A stretch of DNA of 64,000 nt from Lachnospiraceae bacterium (GCA_019422065.1 JAHZEA010000002.1:12086-76085); one strand, 5' to 3'. Counted from the first letter of the stretch, positions 49,538 through 57,781 are shown. Translations and numbers: made by a program. Notes: generated by a model not told the origin, from the letters alone.

Positions 49538-50458
49538 ATGGCTGAAAATAAAGAATTATACTACTCTTTAAACAATTATTTAAAAACCAAATTTGGACAA
49601 AAAGTAATAAAGCTATCCCTTGACGGCGGTTTTACATGCCCTAACCGCGATGGAAAAATAAGCCGTACAGGCTGTATATTTTGCAGTGAAAAAGGCAGTG
49701 GGGATTTTGCGGCAAAACGCACCCAATCTATAGCAGAACAAATAGAAAGCCAAAAAGAGCTTTTAAGCAAAAAATGGCCCAATGCCCTTTATATAGCATA
49801 CTTTCAGGCTTTTACAAATACTTATGCACCTGTTGAAGTTCTTGAAAAAAAATACCGTGAGGCAATAGCTCAGCAAGGCGTTGTAGGCCTTGATATAGCC
49901 ACCCGGCCCGACTGCATAGATGAAAAAGTTGTAAGCCTGCTTAAAGAAATTTCAAAAGAAACATATGTGTGCGTAGAGCTGGGACTGCAAACTTCAAACG
50001 AAAAAACAGCAGAAATTATAAACCGCGGCTATAAAAACATTGTTTTTGAAAACGCAGTAAAGCTTCTTAACTTAGCGGGAATAGATACGGTGTGCCATAT
50101 AATACTTAATCTTCCCGGCGAAAATTACACAGACATGGTTAATTCCGTAAAATTTGCCTGTTCCTGTGGCATAAAAGGCATAAAGCTTCAAATGCTGAAC
50201 ATTCTTAAAGGAACTTCTTTGGAACAGATGTATTTAAAAGAACCGTTTAAGCTTTTTACACTTGATGAATACACGGACATTATAACCGACTTAATTGAGT
50301 ACATACCCCAAAATGTAGTTATACACCGCCTTACAGGTGATGGGCCTAAAGATATTTTAATAGAACCAAAATGGATATTAAACAAAAGACTGGTACTTAA
50401 TACCATAACACATAAAATTAAAGAAAAAAATATAATTCAGGGCCGATTATACACATAA
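49538..50458 (+). CDS. Radical SAM protein, TIGR01212 family (YhcC/YtqA-like)
   Basis: A 306-residue radical SAM enzyme. The [4Fe-4S] motif is embedded in FTCPNRDGKISRTGCIFC near residues 32-49, followed by GDFAAKR, GLDIATRPDCI, YVCVELGLQTSN and GIDTVCHIILNLPGE, all typical of TIGR01212. The ORF extends to 49505; AAGGA nine bases before the ATG at 49538 favours the shorter form. The family is near Elp3/RNA-modifying radical SAM proteins, but its reaction is not assigned. Confidence 0.9.
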   Translation: MAENKELYYSLNNYLKTKFGQKVIKLSLDGGFTCPNRDGKISRTGCIFCSEKGSGDFAAKRTQSIAEQIESQKELLSKKWPNALYIAYFQAFTNTYAPVEVLEKKYREAIAQQGVVGLDIATRPDCIDEKVVSLLKEISKETYVCVELGLQTSNEKTAEIINRGYKNIVFENAVKLLNLAGIDTVCHIILNLPGENYTDMVNSVKFACSCGIKGIKLQMLNILKGTSLEQMYLKEPFKLFTLDEYTDIITDLIEYIPQNVVIHRLTGDGPKDILIEPKWILNKRLVLNTITHKIKEKNIIQGRLYT

Positions 50459-50494
50459 AATACTTCCTTTATTAAAAATTCATCTGCTTTACTG

Positions 50495-50523
50495 TTGAGA
50501 ATTGTCGAAAAATATTATATAAT
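50495..50523 (+). promoter_or_regulatory. Sigma-A promoter of the DUF4364 gene
   Basis: TTGAGA (50495-50500), 17-base spacer, TATAAT (50518-50523). Confidence 0.65.
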
Positions 50524-50553
50524 ATTTTTATATATTTTTAGGGGGAATAGGCT

Positions 50554-51096
50554 TTGCTTCAGGATAACAAACTGGCCGAAAACAAGTTAATAATACTTTA
50601 CCTTTTAAGCAAAATGGGCGTGTCCCTATCCAATAACGATATATGCCAGTTTGCTATGGACAGAAATATTATGGACTACATAAGTGTTCAGCAATGTCTT
50701 ATGGAGCTGACAGACTCGCAGTATCTTGAATCCACAACGGAAAACGGTGCTACACGCTACAACATTACAAAAGAAGGCACTACGGTTTTAGGCTTTTTCC
50801 AAAACCGCATTACAGAATGGCTTTTAAGCGCCGCCAATGAGTATATACTTAACAATAAACAGCGCATTAAAAGCGAGTACGAAATATCAGCTAACTATTT
50901 TCCGGAAATTAACGGCGAATACCTTGTTAAATGCGAAGTATGCGGTCTTGACGGCAACAGAATTATGGAGCTCGATGTTGTTGTTCCTACCAAATCTCAA
51001 GCTATTCAAATATGCACCAACTGGAAAAATAATGTAAATACAATATGCAGTACTATTTTTTCTGCAATATCAGACGAAAACCATATTTTAAAATAA
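50554..51096 (+). CDS. DUF4364 family protein (winged-helix-like)
   Basis: A 180-residue protein of the clostridial DUF4364 family. It starts with TTG eight bases after GGGGG. The N-terminal 80 residues look like a winged helix (NKLIILYLLSKMGVSLSNNDICQFA, YISVQQCLMELTDSQYLEST, RYNITKEGTTVLGFF). A C-terminal alpha/beta domain includes a Cys pair (VKCEVCG). A role as a transcriptional regulator is plausible but unproven. It is monocistronic and convergent with the DAP-decarboxylase-like gene. Confidence 0.85.
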   Translation: MLQDNKLAENKLIILYLLSKMGVSLSNNDICQFAMDRNIMDYISVQQCLMELTDSQYLESTTENGATRYNITKEGTTVLGFFQNRITEWLLSAANEYILNNKQRIKSEYEISANYFPEINGEYLVKCEVCGLDGNRIMELDVVVPTKSQAIQICTNWKNNVNTICSTIFSAISDENHILK

Positions 51097-51100
51097 TTTA

Positions 51101-51120
51101 AGCCGCTTATAAAAGCGGCT
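51101..51120. terminator. Bidirectional terminator between DUF4364 and the decarboxylase gene
   Basis: 8-bp stem AGCCGCTT / AAGCGGCT, with T-runs downstream on the plus strand and AT-rich sequence on the minus strand. Confidence 0.7.
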
Positions 51121-51142
51121 TTTATTTTTATTAAAAAAGTAA

Positions 51143-52375
51143 TTATTCTTCGGCATTAATAACACTGCCGTCTGTTTTAAGCATAAGCTGTGCGGCTTTT
51201 GGCAAAGAAGCAAACTGATAAGGTGTAATAACCGAAGCATAGCTTCCGGCATTTGTCATAACAAGCATATCACCTATATTCATTTCTTTAAGCTCAATAT
51301 CTTCCTCTATAATATCGGTGGATGTGCATAAGCTTCCGCAAAGAGTTATTTTTTCTGTTTTTTCGCTTTGGTTAAGAACTATATAGCCAAAAGCGTCTTT
51401 GCACGTATAAAACGGCTCGCTTTCAGCAGGGAACTCATCAGTAGCGTATTTTTCAATAATATGTGCCATAGCCGGACGCACAAAACCGTTAAGTGTTGAA
51501 GAAAGTATAATAAATGTTTTGCCGTAAGATGTTTTTTTATCCACAACTTTGCATGCATAGTATCCGCTTTTACCCACAGCATAGCGGCCTGTTTCCACAA
51601 AAATCTGTGTATTTTTAAATTCATTTTTAAACTTTGAGCAAAGCTCGCTTAAGTTTTCGCCTAATACTTTAACATCTACTTCTTTGTCGTCTTTAGCGTA
51701 TGGTATGCCTATGCCTGAGCCTAAGTTTATAAATTCCAGCTCAGTATCAAGTTTTTCACATACCCTTTTTGCCAAATCAAACATATTGGCATGATATTTC
51801 TTTAAAAGCTCAATATTAAGCTCTTGGCTGTGAAGGTGAACATGTATACCTGTTATTTTAATGTTTTTAAGGCTCTTTATTTTTTCGGCATTATCAAAAA
51901 GCTGTTTTTCTTCTATGCCAAATTTAGAAGGCGCGCCTTTTCCGCCAAAGAACCCGAAATCCGGATTAATTCTAACGCCTATTTGGGCAACAACGCCTTT
52001 TTCACCTGCGGCATTATTTATAAGCTCTATTTCGTTTAAGCTGTCAGCTGTAATTACGGCCTTTCCCAAAGCGCCTTTAATGTCATTTTCTGTTTTTCCC
52101 GGTGCGGAATAATAAATATCTTTTTCTTTAAGACCAAGTTTTTCAGAAAGCAGAACCTCGTTTAAGCTGGCGGCATCTGCGCCAAAACCCTGAGCAAACA
52201 CTGTTTTAACAACATTTATGTATGGGTTATTTTTTACAGAGTACAAAAACTTAACTCCTTCAAAGCTGTCTTTAAGCCTTTTGGTATACTCAAGTATTGT
52301 TTTTTCATCGTAAATATAAAAACTATTGTACTTTCCGGCCTGTTCAAGCACAGCGTTTTGTATTGATTTTTCCAT
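51143..52375 (-). CDS. Fold-type III PLP decarboxylase (diaminopimelate decarboxylase-like)
   Basis: A 410-residue alanine-racemase-fold decarboxylase. The PLP lysine is in FLYSVKNNPYINVV (Lys48); other blocks are FGADAASLNEV, APSKFGIE, GIHVHLHSQ, INLGSGIGIPY, VETGRYAVG and the active-site Cys region LCGSLCTSTDII near residue 345. The signatures fit the Orn/DAP/Arg decarboxylase 2 group. HVHLHSQ and the GSLCTSTD block differ from typical lysA, so a related substrate is possible. It is preceded by a tandem hairpin region that separates it from the folate genes. Confidence 0.82.
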   Translation of the reverse strand: MEKSIQNAVLEQAGKYNSFYIYDEKTILEYTKRLKDSFEGVKFLYSVKNNPYINVVKTVFAQGFGADAASLNEVLLSEKLGLKEKDIYYSAPGKTENDIKGALGKAVITADSLNEIELINNAAGEKGVVAQIGVRINPDFGFFGGKGAPSKFGIEEKQLFDNAEKIKSLKNIKITGIHVHLHSQELNIELLKKYHANMFDLAKRVCEKLDTELEFINLGSGIGIPYAKDDKEVDVKVLGENLSELCSKFKNEFKNTQIFVETGRYAVGKSGYYACKVVDKKTSYGKTFIILSSTLNGFVRPAMAHIIEKYATDEFPAESEPFYTCKDAFGYIVLNQSEKTEKITLCGSLCTSTDIIEEDIELKEMNIGDMLVMTNAGSYASVITPYQFASLPKAAQLMLKTDGSVINAEE

Positions 52376-52415
52376 AACAACTCTCCTTATGCAGTTTACT
52401 AAAACTAAATTAACT

Positions 52416-52466
52416 AAAAAAAGCGCCGAAAAATTGGCGCCTTTTTAAAGGCGCAAAAACGCCTTT
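52416..52466 (-). terminator. Tandem overlapping hairpins upstream of the decarboxylase gene
   Basis: Four related arms (AAAGGCG, GCGCCTTT, AAAGGCGCC, GGCGCTTTTTTT on the minus strand) can form a terminal hairpin with T-run, or an alternative central hairpin GCGCCTTT/AAAGGCGC. It terminates the thyA-folA transcript and may act as an attenuator. Confidence 0.6.
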
Positions 52467-52471
52467 ATTTA

Positions 52472-52801
52472 TTACATGTTAAGCTCTTTGTTTTTAATGT
52501 CTACTTCAAGATATTTATCTGTTTTCTGGTTAATTGTAAGAACACCGTCTGTAGGGTTAAAGAAAATTTTAACAAAAGTATTTACTCCCGGAGCTCCTGC
52601 CTTAACGGCTATAAGCTGGCACTGCTTAACAATCTCCATAAGCTCATCATAATCGCCTTCTATTGTTGTTTCAAAAGGTGATACAAAATATTTAAGTCCG
52701 GTGCTGTCGATATATGCTATAACCTCATCAACAATACGAATTGTTTCGTTATCATCAAGAGTAAGCGGCAGAACCTGTATAGCTACACTTGCTGGAACCA
52801 T
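52472..52801 (-). CDS. Thiamine-binding/MTH1187 family protein (DUF77)
   Basis: A 109-residue ferredoxin-like-fold protein of the MTH1187/YkoF (DUF77) family: VAIQVLPLTLDDNETIRIVDEV, YIDSTGLKYFVSPFETTIEGD and LIAVKAGAPGVNTFVKIFF. Relatives bind thiamine or hydroxymethylpyrimidine. The ATG at 52801 follows GAGG and is preferred to the GTG at 52810. It is last in the thyA-folA transcript, 21 bases after folA. Ligand binding is inferred from the family. Confidence 0.82.
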   Translation of the reverse strand: MVPASVAIQVLPLTLDDNETIRIVDEVIAYIDSTGLKYFVSPFETTIEGDYDELMEIVKQCQLIAVKAGAPGVNTFVKIFFNPTDGVLTINQKTDKYLEVDIKNKELNM

Positions 52802-52822
52802 TTTTAACACCTCGCAAAAAAA

Positions 52823-53317
52823 TTATTTAATTCTCTTATAAGTTACAAAACTGAACTCAGTTCCATTATATTCTTTTGTTTCGCTTTTTTCAACAATTTC
52901 CCACTGCGGCATTTTATTAAGGTTAGGTATAAATGTATCAGCTTCATCAAAAACCTTATTTATTTTTGTTATGTACGCCGTATCACACAAATCAAGCATT
53001 TGAGTATAAACAGTGCCGCCGCCTATAACAAAAACTTCTTTATCGCTGTATTTTTCGGCCTCTTTAACAGCCTCCTCAACACTTGAAACCTTTACTATGC
53101 CTTCGGTATTAAGGTCTTTGCTTGTTGTAATAACAATATTGACCCTATTTTTAAGGGGCTTGTGTCCCGGGAAAGATTCCAATGTTTTTCTGCCCATAAT
53201 CACAACAGAGCCATTTGTTTTTTCACGGAAAAACTTCATATCCTCAGGAAGCGGTGTTAAAAGGTCTCCCCCAATTCCTATGCCCCAGTTTAAATCAGCG
53301 GCTACTATCATTTTCAT
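52823..53317 (-). CDS. folA: Dihydrofolate reductase
   Basis: A 164-residue DHFR regenerating tetrahydrofolate. Landmarks are MIVAADLNWGIGIGGDLLTPLPEDMKFF (NADPH and Met20-loop region), VVIMGRKTLESFPGHKPL, and VFVIGGGTVYTQML. It lies 11 bases downstream of thyA, the usual partner whose product dihydrofolate it recycles. Confidence 0.96.
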   Translation of the reverse strand: MKMIVAADLNWGIGIGGDLLTPLPEDMKFFREKTNGSVVIMGRKTLESFPGHKPLKNRVNIVITTSKDLNTEGIVKVSSVEEAVKEAEKYSDKEVFVIGGGTVYTQMLDLCDTAYITKINKVFDEADTFIPNLNKMPQWEIVEKSETKEYNGTEFSFVTYKRIK

Positions 53318-53328
53318 ACGCTTTCACC

Positions 53329-54159
53329 TCAAATAGCTACAGGTATTTTGCCTAAGCTTGGCCCATACTCATAGCCTTCCAGTTCAAAATCGTCTACAGT
53401 AAAGTCATAAAAATTTTTTACGTTTTTATTCATTATAAATTTAGGTGCCGCCTTTGGCTCACGGCTTATAAGCTCTTTTACCATGTCAACATGCCTGTTA
53501 TAAATGTGCATATCGCTTATTACATGAACCAGCTCCCCGGCTTCAAGGCCGCTTACCTGTGCAAACATATGCACCAAAACAGCATACTGCACCACATTCC
53601 AGTTATTGGCCGTTAATGTATCCTGAGAACGCTGGTTTAATATGGCGTTAAGCTTGTTGCCCGTAACATTAAAAGTCATGCTATATGCACAAGGATAAAG
53701 GTTCATCTCGTGCAAATCCTCAAAATTATAAATATTAGTCATTATCCTTCTGCTGAAAGGATTATTTTTAAGGTCAAAAAGCACTCTGTCTACTTGGTCA
53801 AACTCGCCTTCTTTATACTTGTGCTTAATACCCAGCTGATAGCCGTAGGCTTTGCCTATAGTGCCGTCAGGGCCTGTCCATTCATCCCAAATATGGCTGT
53901 GAAGGTCGGCTGTACGGTTTGACTTTTTCTGCCAAATCCATAAAATTTCGTCAATGGCGGCTTTAAAGTTGGTAAACCTTAAAGTAAGTATAGGAAATTC
54001 CTGCGATAGGTCATACCTATTTACTACACCAAACTTTTTAATGGTATAAGCCGGCGAGCCGTCCTCCCATTTAGGCCGGTTTTTTTCCTTTTCAGTTGAA
54101 TAGCCGTTATTAAGTATATCAGCACAGTTAGCAATAAATATCTCGTCTGCCCTGCTCAT
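53329..54159 (-). CDS. thyA: Thymidylate synthase (Bacillus ThyA-like branch)
   Basis: A 276-residue enzyme methylating dUMP with methylene-THF. The catalytic Cys157 is in NLYPCAYSMTF; the ILWIWQKKSN, NPFSRRIMTNIYN, ILNQRSQDT, WNVVQYAVLVHM and DMHIYNRHVD blocks are present. The common PCH motif reads PCA. This, with WIWQ, resembles the B. subtilis ThyA branch (PCV there) rather than the E. coli type. GGAGG lies before the ATG, next to a GTTAGAAA tandem repeat. Confidence 0.95.
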   Translation of the reverse strand: MSRADEIFIANCADILNNGYSTEKEKNRPKWEDGSPAYTIKKFGVVNRYDLSQEFPILTLRFTNFKAAIDEILWIWQKKSNRTADLHSHIWDEWTGPDGTIGKAYGYQLGIKHKYKEGEFDQVDRVLFDLKNNPFSRRIMTNIYNFEDLHEMNLYPCAYSMTFNVTGNKLNAILNQRSQDTLTANNWNVVQYAVLVHMFAQVSGLEAGELVHVISDMHIYNRHVDMVKELISREPKAAPKFIMNKNVKNFYDFTVDDFELEGYEYGPSLGKIPVAI

Positions 54160-54171
54160 TTAAGCCTCCAA

Positions 54172-54246
54172 ACTTTCTTGTAACTCTTTTCTAACTTTTT
54201 CTAACTTTTTTCTAACTCTTTTCTAACTTCTTCTTACTTTCTAACT
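54172..54246 (-). repeat. GTTAGAAA tandem repeat filling the recR-thyA gap
   Basis: Minus strand contains five exact GTTAGAAA units, mostly 10-11 bases apart, plus degenerate GTTACAAG and GTTTGG units, ending at the thyA ribosome site. It occupies nearly all of the 88-base gap. Confidence 0.85.
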
Positions 54247-54247
54247 A

Positions 54248-54847
54248 TTACATCTGCCTTCTGCCCTCTAAGGCTCTTGAAAGCGTTACCTCGTCTACAT
54301 ATTCCAAATCCCCGCCTACAGGCACTCCGTTTGCTATACGGCTTACCTTAATGCCTAAAGGCTTTATAAGCCGGCTTAAATACATAGCCGTTGCCTCACC
54401 TTCCACATTGGGGTTTGTAGCTATTATTATTTCGTTAACCGGCTCTTTTTGTATCCTGTCCAAAAGCTCTTTAATGCGTATATCATTTGGCCCTACACCA
54501 GTCATAGGCGATATAGCACCATGAAGCACATGATAAACGCCTTTAAACTCTTTAGTCTTTTCATAAGCCGCCATATCTCTTGGGTCTTCCACAACCATTA
54601 TAGTTGAATGGTCCCTCTTTGAATTGGCGCATACAGGACAAATGTCCTCATCGGATAAATTACAGCAAACAGAACAGTATTTTATGTTCTTTTTAGCCTC
54701 TATTATGGCATTTGCCAAAGACTCGGCCTTTTCCTGACTCATGCCTATTATATAAAAAGCCAGCCTTTGAGCGCTTTTAGGGCCTATGGATGGAAGGGAC
54801 GAAAGCTCCTCTATAAGACGGGTTATATAATTACCGTAAAAATTCAT
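54248..54847 (-). CDS. recR: Recombination protein RecR
   Basis: A 199-residue RecFOR pathway protein. It has the helix-hairpin-helix LPSIGPKSAQRLAFYI, the C4 zinc finger (CSVCCNLSDEDICPVC), and a Toprim domain (STIMVVEDPRDMAAYEKT, then ATNPNVEGEATAMYLSRL), ending with the Walker-like GVPVGGDLEYVDEVTLSRAL. It follows ybaB and dnaX in the standard order. Confidence 0.97.
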   Translation of the reverse strand: MNFYGNYITRLIEELSSLPSIGPKSAQRLAFYIIGMSQEKAESLANAIIEAKKNIKYCSVCCNLSDEDICPVCANSKRDHSTIMVVEDPRDMAAYEKTKEFKGVYHVLHGAISPMTGVGPNDIRIKELLDRIQKEPVNEIIIATNPNVEGEATAMYLSRLIKPLGIKVSRIANGVPVGGDLEYVDEVTLSRALEGRRQM

Positions 54848-54869
54848 TTTCCGTCACCTGCCGGCAAAA

Positions 54870-55208
54870 TTAGAACATGCCGTTTCCTACGCCGCCTGTA
54901 ATTTTGCTCATTTCGTTATTTGCCATTTCGTCTGCCTGTCTAATAGCCTCATTTACAGATGAAAGTATAAGGTCTTCAAGCATCTCAACATCATCCGGGT
55001 CAATAACTTCAGGGTCTATTTTAATTGATTTAATAACTTTTTTACCTGTAATTACAATCTTAACGGCGCCGCCGCCTGATGTTGTTTCTACTGTTTTTTC
55101 AGCAAGGGCCTCCTGTGCCTCTTCCATTTTTTTCTGCATTTTCTGTGCCTGTTTCATAAGGCTCTGCATATTCATGCCGCCCATACCGCCAAATCCGCCT
55201 TTTGCCAT
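54870..55208 (-). CDS. YbaB/EbfC family nucleoid-associated protein
   Basis: A 112-residue dimeric DNA-binding protein. After a Gly/Met-rich N-terminus (MAKGGFGGMGGMNM) comes the helix LMKQAQKMQKKMEEAQEAL, then VETTSGGGAVKIVITGKK and the C-terminal helix VNEAIRQADEMANNEM. The ATG at 55208 follows AGGAGG by nine bases, so it is preferred over the TTG at 55226. It lies between dnaX and recR, as usual. Confidence 0.95.
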   Translation of the reverse strand: MAKGGFGGMGGMNMQSLMKQAQKMQKKMEEAQEALAEKTVETTSGGGAVKIVITGKKVIKSIKIDPEVIDPDDVEMLEDLILSSVNEAIRQADEMANNEMSKITGGVGNGMF

Positions 55209-55232
55209 TTTTATAGTCCTCCTCAAAATTAT

Positions 55233-56813
55233 TTAATCTATTATTTCTATTTCAGCGTCAGAAAACTTACCTAATACATCGTCGCCAAAACCGTCATCAT
55301 CGGTATAATTATCGCCGTAAGTCATTTTCTGGTAATTTTCATATTCGCTTTTGTCAACTGTTTTTATATCAAAATCCTTTTTAAAAAGCTCTGAAAGCTT
55401 ATCTGAAAGTATATTTTTTTTGCTTTCTACAATATTCTTGTAGCCGTCATCACATATAAGTGTAAGTCTGCCGTCATCCATATATCCAGCCATAGCCCTT
55501 GAAAAAATTGAGCGGTCTAAGGAATCCATTTCCATTAAAATATTATCCCAGTTTTCATTTACCGATTTTATATCATCCGGTACGGCTTTAGGCTTTGCTT
55601 TAGGTGCCGGTTTTTCTTTTTTCTCGCTTTTTTTGCTTTCTGCCGAAACGGCAAAAGCGCCGCTTTTTATTTTCCGCTCCAGCTCAGAAAGGCGTGCCGA
55701 TATATAGTCTATGTTGTTCTTAGGCACATTAGAGCAAAGCTTTATAATTTCAACTTCCAAAAGTATTCTTTGGTTTGCGGCATATTTCATATCGGATAAA
55801 AGCTGTGAAAAAATCCGTATAAAATATATAACTTCTTCCGGCGATGTTTTTTTAGCCTGAATGGAAAGCTGTTTTATTTTTTCTTGGGATAAATCTATTA
55901 TGCCCTCTGCCTCATTTACTGTAAGGGCAATAAGCAGATTTCTTAAATGCTGCATTAAAGAAGAAGTAAACTGGGCAATATCCCGGCCTTTAAACACAGT
56001 TTCATCTATTATATCCATAGCCTTTTGAGGGTTTTTGCTTATTATAGCGTCAGTTATATCAAAAAATACCCCATCATCTGTAGCGCCGCATACCTCAAGG
56101 ACCTTATCCTCTGTTATTACCTCATTGTGATAAAAAGCAAGGCACTGGTCAAGTATGCTTAAACTATCTCTCATAGAGCCATCTGCCAAACGGCCTATAG
56201 CACTTAAAGCACTGTCTTCAGCCTGTGCGCCCTCTGCTTTAATATATTTTTTAAGTGTCTTTGTTATTTCACCTGATGAAATTCGTTTAAAATCAAACCT
56301 TTGACACCTAGAAAGTATAGTAACCGGCACCTTCTGCGGGTCTGTTGTGGCCAGTATAAATATAACAAATTCCGGCGGTTCCTCAAGGGTTTTTAAAAGA
56401 GCGTTAAATGCCCCTGATGAGAGCATATGAACCTCGTCTATAATATAAACCTTATATTTTCCTTCTGTAGGCGGATATTTAACTTCTTCACGTATATCAC
56501 GTATGTTGTCTACACTGTTGTTTGAAGCCGCGTCTATTTCTATTACATTAACACTTCTGCCTTCCTGTATTGCCGTACACATGGCACATTTGCCGCATGG
56601 CTCGCCGTCTTTAGGGTTAAGACAATTAATAGCCTTAGCAAATATTTTGGCTGTTGATGTTTTACCCGTTCCCCTTGTGCCGCAGAAAAGATATGCATGT
56701 GAAACCATATCAGAAACTATCTCGTTTTTAAGTGTACGCACAATATGGTCCTGACCTACAACACCGTCAAATGTGTCCGGTCTGAATTTTCTGTATAAAG
56801 CCTGATAAGCCAC
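55233..56813 (-). CDS. dnaX: DNA polymerase III subunit gamma/tau
   Basis: A 526-residue clamp-loader ATPase. The start is GTG at 56813, ten bases after GAGG, giving AYQALYRKFRPDTFDGVVGQ; the longer ORF at 56855 is rejected. Walker A is CGTRGTGKTSTAK, the zinc module CGKCAMC, Walker B IIDEVHMLS, sensor 1 LATTDPQKVP and the arginine-finger SRCQRF. A Lys-rich linker (about 389-405) precedes the C-terminal tau domain. A run of seven A in that linker (55628-55634) could give a shorter gamma-like product by slippage. It is transcribed after ffs and before ybaB-recR. Confidence 0.96.
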   Translation of the reverse strand: MAYQALYRKFRPDTFDGVVGQDHIVRTLKNEIVSDMVSHAYLFCGTRGTGKTSTAKIFAKAINCLNPKDGEPCGKCAMCTAIQEGRSVNVIEIDAASNNSVDNIRDIREEVKYPPTEGKYKVYIIDEVHMLSSGAFNALLKTLEEPPEFVIFILATTDPQKVPVTILSRCQRFDFKRISSGEITKTLKKYIKAEGAQAEDSALSAIGRLADGSMRDSLSILDQCLAFYHNEVITEDKVLEVCGATDDGVFFDITDAIISKNPQKAMDIIDETVFKGRDIAQFTSSLMQHLRNLLIALTVNEAEGIIDLSQEKIKQLSIQAKKTSPEEVIYFIRIFSQLLSDMKYAANQRILLEVEIIKLCSNVPKNNIDYISARLSELERKIKSGAFAVSAESKKSEKKEKPAPKAKPKAVPDDIKSVNENWDNILMEMDSLDRSIFSRAMAGYMDDGRLTLICDDGYKNIVESKKNILSDKLSELFKKDFDIKTVDKSEYENYQKMTYGDNYTDDDGFGDDVLGKFSDAEIEIID

Positions 56814-56870
56814 GGTTCCAACGCCTCTTTTCAAGTCAGTACAAATAATTTCCAATCAATAAATATTAGT

Positions 56871-56904
56871 AAAAAAGCACACAGCTCTCCAAACTGCGTG
56901 CTTT
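56871..56904 (-). terminator. Terminator of the SRP RNA gene
   Basis: Minus strand stem AAAGCACGCAG / CTGTGTGCTTT with a 9-base loop, followed by TTTAC. Confidence 0.65.
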
Positions 56905-56934
56905 ATATTTTAATGCATAGATTATATTTAAGGA

Positions 56935-57205
56935 ATCCATGCGCCCGGCTTCGACACCTGTTCCTAAGCGTTACCTTTTTCCTTAACTCCAGCCAAGCTA
57001 CCTCGCGGCACACAGAAGTGCTTACTTAGTGCTGCTTCCTTCCGGACCTGACACGGTTCATAAGTTCCTGTTGCACAAGACTCAGCCTTCAACGCTCTTT
57101 CCAAAGGGCAGACCAGAGAAAAAAGAAGCCTGCACCGGGCGTCACCCCCACTATAGCGGATTGTGGGTACAGGGCGCCGCTACCTCCCCGGCTAGCACGG
57201 AAATT
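56935..57205 (-). ncRNA. ffs: Signal recognition particle RNA (large Firmicutes type, scRNA)
   Basis: About 270 bases on the minus strand. The SRP domain core GTCAGGTCCGGAAGGAAGCA (near 57031-57052) with its GGAA tetraloop binds Ffh. The 5' Alu-like domain begins CCGTGCTAGCCGGGGAGG, with CCGTGC pairing with GCATGG at the 3' end (56938-56943). The length with an Alu domain is the Bacillus/Clostridium 6S type. Position tadA-ffs-dnaX is conserved in Firmicutes. End points are estimates from the closing helix. Confidence 0.95.
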
Positions 57206-57233
57206 TTGAATTCTGTAAAATTGTTGCCATACT

Positions 57234-57262
57234 ATTATACTATCATACAATTAAAGTGTCAA
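57234..57262 (-). promoter_or_regulatory. Perfect consensus sigma-A promoter of ffs
   Basis: Minus strand TTGACA (57262-57257), 17-base spacer, TATAAT (57239-57234). Both hexamers are exact consensus. Confidence 0.85.
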
Positions 57263-57315
57263 TGAAATAAATAATTGATTAATTGTTTTATTATGTCAAA
57301 AATTTATAATTTTTG

Positions 57316-57780
57316 TTATACAACCGTATTTTTCTTTCTGAACCGGCTGAAAAATTCTTTCATAATGCCGCGGCACTCATCCTCAAGAACGCCGCTTTTT
57401 ACAGCACACCTGTGGTTAAGCTTTTCCATCTGCAAAAGGTTAATAACAGAGCCGCCGCATCCGGCTTTAGGGTTAGGGGCGCCGTACACCACATTAGGTA
57501 TTCTGGCCTGAACAATGGCACCGGAACACATAGGGCACGGCTCAACAGTTATATATATAGTACAGTCCTCAATCCGCCAGTCACCTATTACTTTTGCCGC
57601 CTCATTAATGGCTATAATCTCGGCATGCATAAGTGGGTTTTTATCTGTGTTGCGCCTGTTAAAGCCTCTTGCTATAATTTCGTTATTATGCACTATAACA
57701 GCGCCTATAGGCACTTCGTCCAGCTCAAATGCCTTTTTTGCCTCTTTAAGGGCTTCACCCATAAAATACTCGTCATCCAT
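57316..57780 (-). CDS. tadA: tRNA-specific adenosine deaminase TadA
   Basis: A 154-residue zinc deaminase making inosine at position 34 of tRNA-Arg. The site is HAE (His52, Glu54) with PCPMC (Cys82, Cys85). VPIGAVIV, RGFNRRNTDKNPLMHAE and YGAPNPKAGCGGSV are TadA hallmarks that separate it from cytidine deaminases. It starts one base after the stop of the FG-GAP lipoprotein gene, so it is probably translated from that transcript. Confidence 0.95.
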   Translation of the reverse strand: MDDEYFMGEALKEAKKAFELDEVPIGAVIVHNNEIIARGFNRRNTDKNPLMHAEIIAINEAAKVIGDWRIEDCTIYITVEPCPMCSGAIVQARIPNVVYGAPNPKAGCGGSVINLLQMEKLNHRCAVKSGVLEDECRGIMKEFFSRFRKKNTVV

Positions 57781-57781
57781 A

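Noticed and set aside
54172..54246. TRAP (MtrB) binding site made of (G/U)AG triplets
   Set aside because: The GTTAG units are 10-11 bases apart, whereas MtrB needs triplets spaced by 2-3 bases; there are no trp genes here.
57029..57265. Plus-strand 78-codon ORF
   Set aside because: Lies across the SRP RNA gene on the opposite strand, has no ribosome site and encodes low-quality protein; it is a chance ORF.
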